Shown one piece after another: positions 52,401 to 58,400 of a stretch of DNA of 64,000 bases. The notes beneath the pieces were generated by a model. The model did no database searches and was not told the origin of the DNA. It worked only from the letters and a program-made list of their open reading frames with translations. The stretch's first letter is position 1. Each line of letters opens with the position of its first letter. Source of the DNA: Cymodocea nodosa. Its lineage: Eukaryota; Streptophyta; Magnoliopsida; Alismatales; Cymodoceaceae. The stretch is from contig JAZBRI010000003.1 of the NCBI GenBank assembly GCA_036874045.1, positions 3,732,501 to 3,796,500 on the forward strand. Direction: 5' to 3'. The position numbers and the translations under genes were made by a program.

Positions 52401-55400
52401 TATTTAATTTCAAAGCTTCAAAGTTATGGAAAGTGGTTGAAAATTAATTATTATTTTATTAAAATCTTGTATATTAAATTTTCTAAAGATAACATAATAA
52501 CTCTTAAGATTCCAACATAGTCAACAAAAAAATGGCAATTCATGCTTAAAGGTTTCTTTATTAATTACTCATGAAGCTGGTTTGGATTTGCAACAAAACA
52601 CCACAGAGATATTGATCCTTGTATTTGGCATAATTTGAGTTGTTCAACACCACTAGAAATAAGTATGAAGTGATAGGATTGTTGGCTTCCCTAGAGAGAG
52701 GTGTATAGAGAAGTTGAATTAATTTTAATCAAGTAAAGTTTATTGCAATTAACCTTGAAAAATATGAGTTGAGTAAATTGGCTACACTGAAAGGGAGGTA
52801 AAGAAACAATGAAATGATGCACACAAAATTTGTAGTGATTCGTTCAATCGGGATATGTCCACTTAGGAGATTTCTTTTTTGAGCCTATCCACTGATGCTT
52901 GGTGTTTTACTGGGTTCACACCTCAACTCTTTTACAATTTGAGGCAACTTTTTCGTCTCTTTGCCTCAGCATGTACAACCTGCTTGCCTTAACCTTCAAG
53001 GATCATTTTTATAGCCTAAGGACTTAAGCTTGAACTCATGAATGTTGCTTTACAGCTCTTGGAGTGCTTTTGCCCAAGTGACTCTCCTTAATTAAATGTG
53101 ATGGATATGCAATTTGGTTCCAATGTATGCAATTGAACTTGGAGCGTGAAGGAATGAAATGTAGAAAGGACTTGAGAATATGTAGATAAGATATACTAGT
53201 GTCCAAGTGTTGTGCCATGTCATTAGCAGCCTTATATTTATATTTATAGATGGACCAAGATAAATGTACGGATAATGGCTAGAAAATTACTCCAACATTT
53301 GATAGAATAGGTTAATCGGTAGAGTTAGTTGACTATTTCATCTGATGGTTGAATGATTTGGTTATAACCTAAAAGCAAATTTATTTACTTCTGTTGATCA
53401 TGTTGGCCATGATAGAGTAGAATGGTCAATCATTCTTATTTGGTTGGTTGAATTACTTGTTGGGCATTCTTTTGGTTTTTTGAACCAAAATTGGTTGACG
53501 TTATACCTTACTGGGCTAAACTTTGGTTGTCCAACCCAAAATTGGTTTACTCTATGAGAACATGATAGGTTGGTATATTGATTGTACTTGATTGATTGAT
53601 CATAGAAGATTTTGTATACTAAGTTTTAAAGCATGAATAAGTAATAATGTTAATGCATTCGTTTATATGGTTTCTGTTAAATGGTGTTAGGTGGTTGACG
53701 AAAGCTTTATAGACTTCCATATGCATGCTCATAAATTAGTAATGATTTTTATGTTCCTTGAGCATGTAACTTTATCGTGATATTTTAGTTAACCATTTGG
53801 AGACAGTTGACCGATCTTGGATTTATGTAGATTTTTTAAATATTAAGTTACATAGATTCTGCAATGACTTATGTCTTTATTCAATGTGCATTGTGCACTA
53901 AGGGCTAGGAGAAAATGTACAAATATTTATAATGCAAAAATAAATAGCTAATTTGACCTACACTTGATGCACTTGATTCAATCTTCTTGTTCTTCAATAA
54001 TCTTCACTTGATGTGACCACTTCACTAGTCTTCACTGAATGTAGCTGCCTCTCCCGAGCTTGCCTTCATTTCCTGTTTTTCTTGATTCTTTCGTTAGATT
54101 TTCTCATTTTTTATTAGGTTTTGTAGTCTTCAAAACCACCTTAGGTGGAACTACCATGAAGAGTTTTGTAGTCCAAGCATGGCAAAGATTTCTTTACTCA
54201 TTTTGCTTATTCTCGCACTCACAGACATCAGACCATGTTTCCCTTACTATAAGAATCCCATAGCCTCAATTACATACGATAGATGTCGAATTTTACTAAG
54301 AAAACATGGATGGATTTATCATGTTAATTAATATGCTGTGGATGAGACAAAAACTAGAAGCTGAGAAGACATGCTGTAATTGTGCAGTTAGAATTAGAGA
54401 AATCCCATGGTTTAATAATTAGGTTTCCTAATGATCAAATTCTTGTCAATATTTCTTTTAAAGTTTTGTAAACCTTATACAGTAATATATTTATTTCTAA
54501 AAATTGATCCAGAAAAGGAGCATACACATGTTGGCCGCAAAGTGTCGGAGCCGAAGAGTTCAATTTTGGTTCAAGAATTGACCACATTATCATTGCAGGA
54601 CCATGCTTTCATAGGGAAGTTTGGACAGATGTACACAACATTTTCAAGTGCCATGTGGAAGAATGTGACATTATGATTCAATTTCAACGGGGGAAGCCTG
54701 ACAGGGCACCCAAGTAATTGCCAAGATTATTTTTTTACGTTACTTTCCGTTGCATAAATTTATCATTCTTCTCGTTTAGGTGGAAAGGTGGAAGGAGTAT
54801 TAAATTAGATGGCTCTGATCATGCCCCAGTTTATGTTATTTTACGTGATGTACCTAAGCTACCAATGCATGATATTCCATTCTTAGCTGCAAGATACATT
54901 CCAGAAGTCCGTGGACGGCAACAAAATATTGGTGAGCTTAGTTCATAAGCACTTTGCACCTTTTCCATGCACATTTACGAGAATTGGATTATGGTCCCAT
55001 ATTATTTCGCACATATTATGGCAAAAGGATTTTTTTAGGTATAATTATGTTCAGAAACAATGATTTAGCTTATTGTCCTCAATGAATCGGTTACTATAAT
55101 TAACGGATTTATTTCATTGTAGTTTTGAACCTTCAGAGGATGAAGGTTTTGATTTTATAGATACTTGAAACAATCTACATATTGAAATATATGTTTCATT
55201 TTATGGAAGCTTGCCTTACCTTTTTTGATTGAGCAGCTCTTTGGTTGGATCTGTTTAATTAAATACATGTTTTTCAAGGTTGAAAGTATTTTCCTTTGCA
55301 AAAAATTTAAATATAATTTTTTATGGAGTATCACTAAAATATACATAATTATTGAAATTATATAATTATACATATTAATGAAATATACATATTAGTATTT

Positions 55401-58400
55401 GAGTTCAATAACGCTAAAAGTATATATAATTGTTATATATATATATATATATATATACCTAAAAAATAAAAAATAAATATTTGTATGGGTGCCCTAGGTA
55501 CCTTAGCTTACTGCCTAGGCAATTAGGCACCTTAAAAGGTATGGTTGCATTGTTGAACTCTACCTGTTCTAGAGTTTGAGAATTTCTACTTCCATACCAG
55601 CTCTTACATCAAAGATTTTTGTGTTGGATGCTTCTTTGTATGGTTGTAGGGATCTCAATTTTGGATATGACATTACATAAATAAAAACAACTTGTGCCAT
55701 AATCCTATTATGTGGGGTCAACGACATGAATTGTTTTTTTTCCAAATTTTTCTGTTAAATTACATAAATTTAATTTTTTTTGTCACAATTCCTAACCAAA
55801 TTGCTTTAGGCTTTCACTTTTTTTTTTACCTTAATTAATTCTCTTCTCCTAATTAGTGCATCCTTTGGTCTCTTAAGAATATGACCAAATCACTTAGTCA
55901 ATTCTCTTATTTTTAATTGATAAATCCTTAGTCTATTCCTAATAAAATTATTTTTTAACTTATCTCTTATAACATATTATTCATCTATTTTAGCATTCCC
56001 ATATTTGCAATACTAAATTTTTGTATATAATCATGCTTTAAAATCCTTCATGCTTGAGCATAAGGTATAATTAAGAAAATAACAGTTTTCTAAAATTTTC
56101 TTTTTAATTTTAAATGTATTCTTGTATTACATAATACTTCAAAAGCATTTCTCTACATCTATCCTACTTTAATCTTATGGATAGTATCCTCTATAATTTC
56201 TTTATATTATAGATTTAAAGTATTTAGAAGTCTTATTTTTATGAATCTTATGATCATCTAATTGTATACCTTTTTCATTATATTAATAGTTTTTGACCTA
56301 CTCAATTTAAATTCTTTAAATTTTAAATTATCTCTCTATAATTTTAATTTAAACTAATTGCTACCTTTTGTCAACTAAAATTATGTTATCAACAAATAGC
56401 ATGCACTAGGGTATTTAAATTTTCTTAGTTACTACATCTATAACCAAGATAAACAAATATTGATCGAAAAAGGATCCTTATTGTAAACTTATATCTATTG
56501 GAAATTCATTAATATATCCTTTTATAGTTTTAAAGCTAATAATTGCCTTTTCATACATGTTCTTTATAATATGAATATATTTTATGGATATTCCTTTTTC
56601 TTTCTAATACCTACCATAATAAGTTTCTAAATACTTTATCACAAGATTTTCCTAAATCAATGAAATTCCATGTGAAAGTCTTTTTTAATTCTTGTTAGAG
56701 TCTTTGAATAAATGGATCCTTATATGGATTTCTAGTAGTGTTGTGTTGTAAGTGAGTTTAGTCTCACATTGGTTATCATGCATGTATCTACTCTTTGTAG
56801 TCTTTATAAATGTAGGTCTTCCGTTATCTTATTAAAATCAATAACTTTCACCTATCTCTTGTATTTCAACATGGTATCACGGTTTAAGTTTTGAGAGTCT
56901 ATGAAGTGTGAAAAAGGTAGGGAGGAGGGAAACTTTAGTCACACCAAAAAAATGGTGGAAGTTCAAAAAAAGGGAAAAAAGGAAAATGGAGAGAAAAACA
57001 AGACAGAAAATAGTGATTAATACTCCGTTATCAATCTCTAAATAAATTAGTTATACTCTTTTTGTGTGAGTTTCAAAATTGCAATAACATTATTTCATCA
57101 AAGTTGTTTGTCTTCTATGATATCAGTCTTGATGTTGGACATTATTGTCTTGTTATTTTTATTGGATGATTAATGATAGTCATATTAGTAGTTGTAGGAA
57201 TATGTGTGTAAACTTTTTAGTATGTGTTGGTATATTTGCATATTAATTGAGTGTAATGATATCAACAATGAATTAACCTTCTAGTATGTACGGATGTTAG
57301 TATGTTGACTGTGTCTGATGATGTCAACAGCATATCAGTGCTTACAGTTGTTAGAGTGTGGTTAACTAGAATTTGATTGTTTTTCTTGCTTGCATAGCAT
57401 TGCTGTTACTTTTAGTTAGTGTCTGTTTGTTGTATATTTCTTGTTTAGTTTGTTATAAATTATGTGCCTATGAGTCTATTGCAAGTTTGATGCTTCAATT
57501 TGAGGGAGATTGTTAGAGTATATAAATAGATTGATTCTTAGTAATGACGTGTTGTAAATAGATATCATGCATGTATCTACTCTTTGTAACGTCTATAAAT
57601 AGAAGCCGTATGTTATCTTAGTAAAATTTAAATCAACAACTTCCACCTATTTCTTGTGTTTGAACAATTCTATAATTTTCTATTAGTTGTCTACGTAAGT
57701 GAATAGGTTCCATTGTTGGCTTATTTAGTATAAATCTAAATTAGTCTCCTATAATTTTATTTAGATTTCTTAGTCTTTTCTCAATTATCTTTGCCTGTAG
57801 TTTCATAGTAACTCATTAACTTAATATTGTGATAATTATTACAATTTTGCATTTTTCTCTTATTCTTAAATATAGGCATTAACAAACTCTTTTTGCATCC
57901 ATTTGGTATATTTTTTATCTTTAAAATTATACTAAAGGAGAGTTTGTGTAAGTGGGAAATAAAGGAAAGGAAAGTGACAAAAGGTAAGTATTGAAAATCT
58001 AAGTGTTTGTGCACTTGGAAAGTAAAAAGACAGTTATGGAAAGTAATTGTCACTTTCTCGGGTATAAATGTTTTAAGGGTAGAAACTTTCCTGTTCTTCC
58101 CCTTGGGAAAGTTTTGGAAAGTCCTTCCCATTTCTACTTGTGTCTGCCATTCTCATGCCTGCTTTTCATGTTTCCAAGCTTGTCATTTGCATTCTTGAGT
58201 CCAGCATTCTCATTGTTTACATAGGTTCTTCACAATAGCTTCCCGTCATTCATCATTCCTGTCTTCCACTCTTTGTGTAGCGTCTTCTTGACCCCTCACT
58301 CATTTGAAGCCCTTGTGCCATTCATTCACTACTCCTTTCGTCCATCTTCCATTGGAACCCAAACCCCCAAATGAACTGAAAGTAATAGCTGTTGATGAGT

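Noticed and set aside
54431-54676. 81-codon plus-strand frame
   Set aside because: It overlaps APE2 exon 7 in the wrong frame; the conserved protein reads in another frame from 54513.
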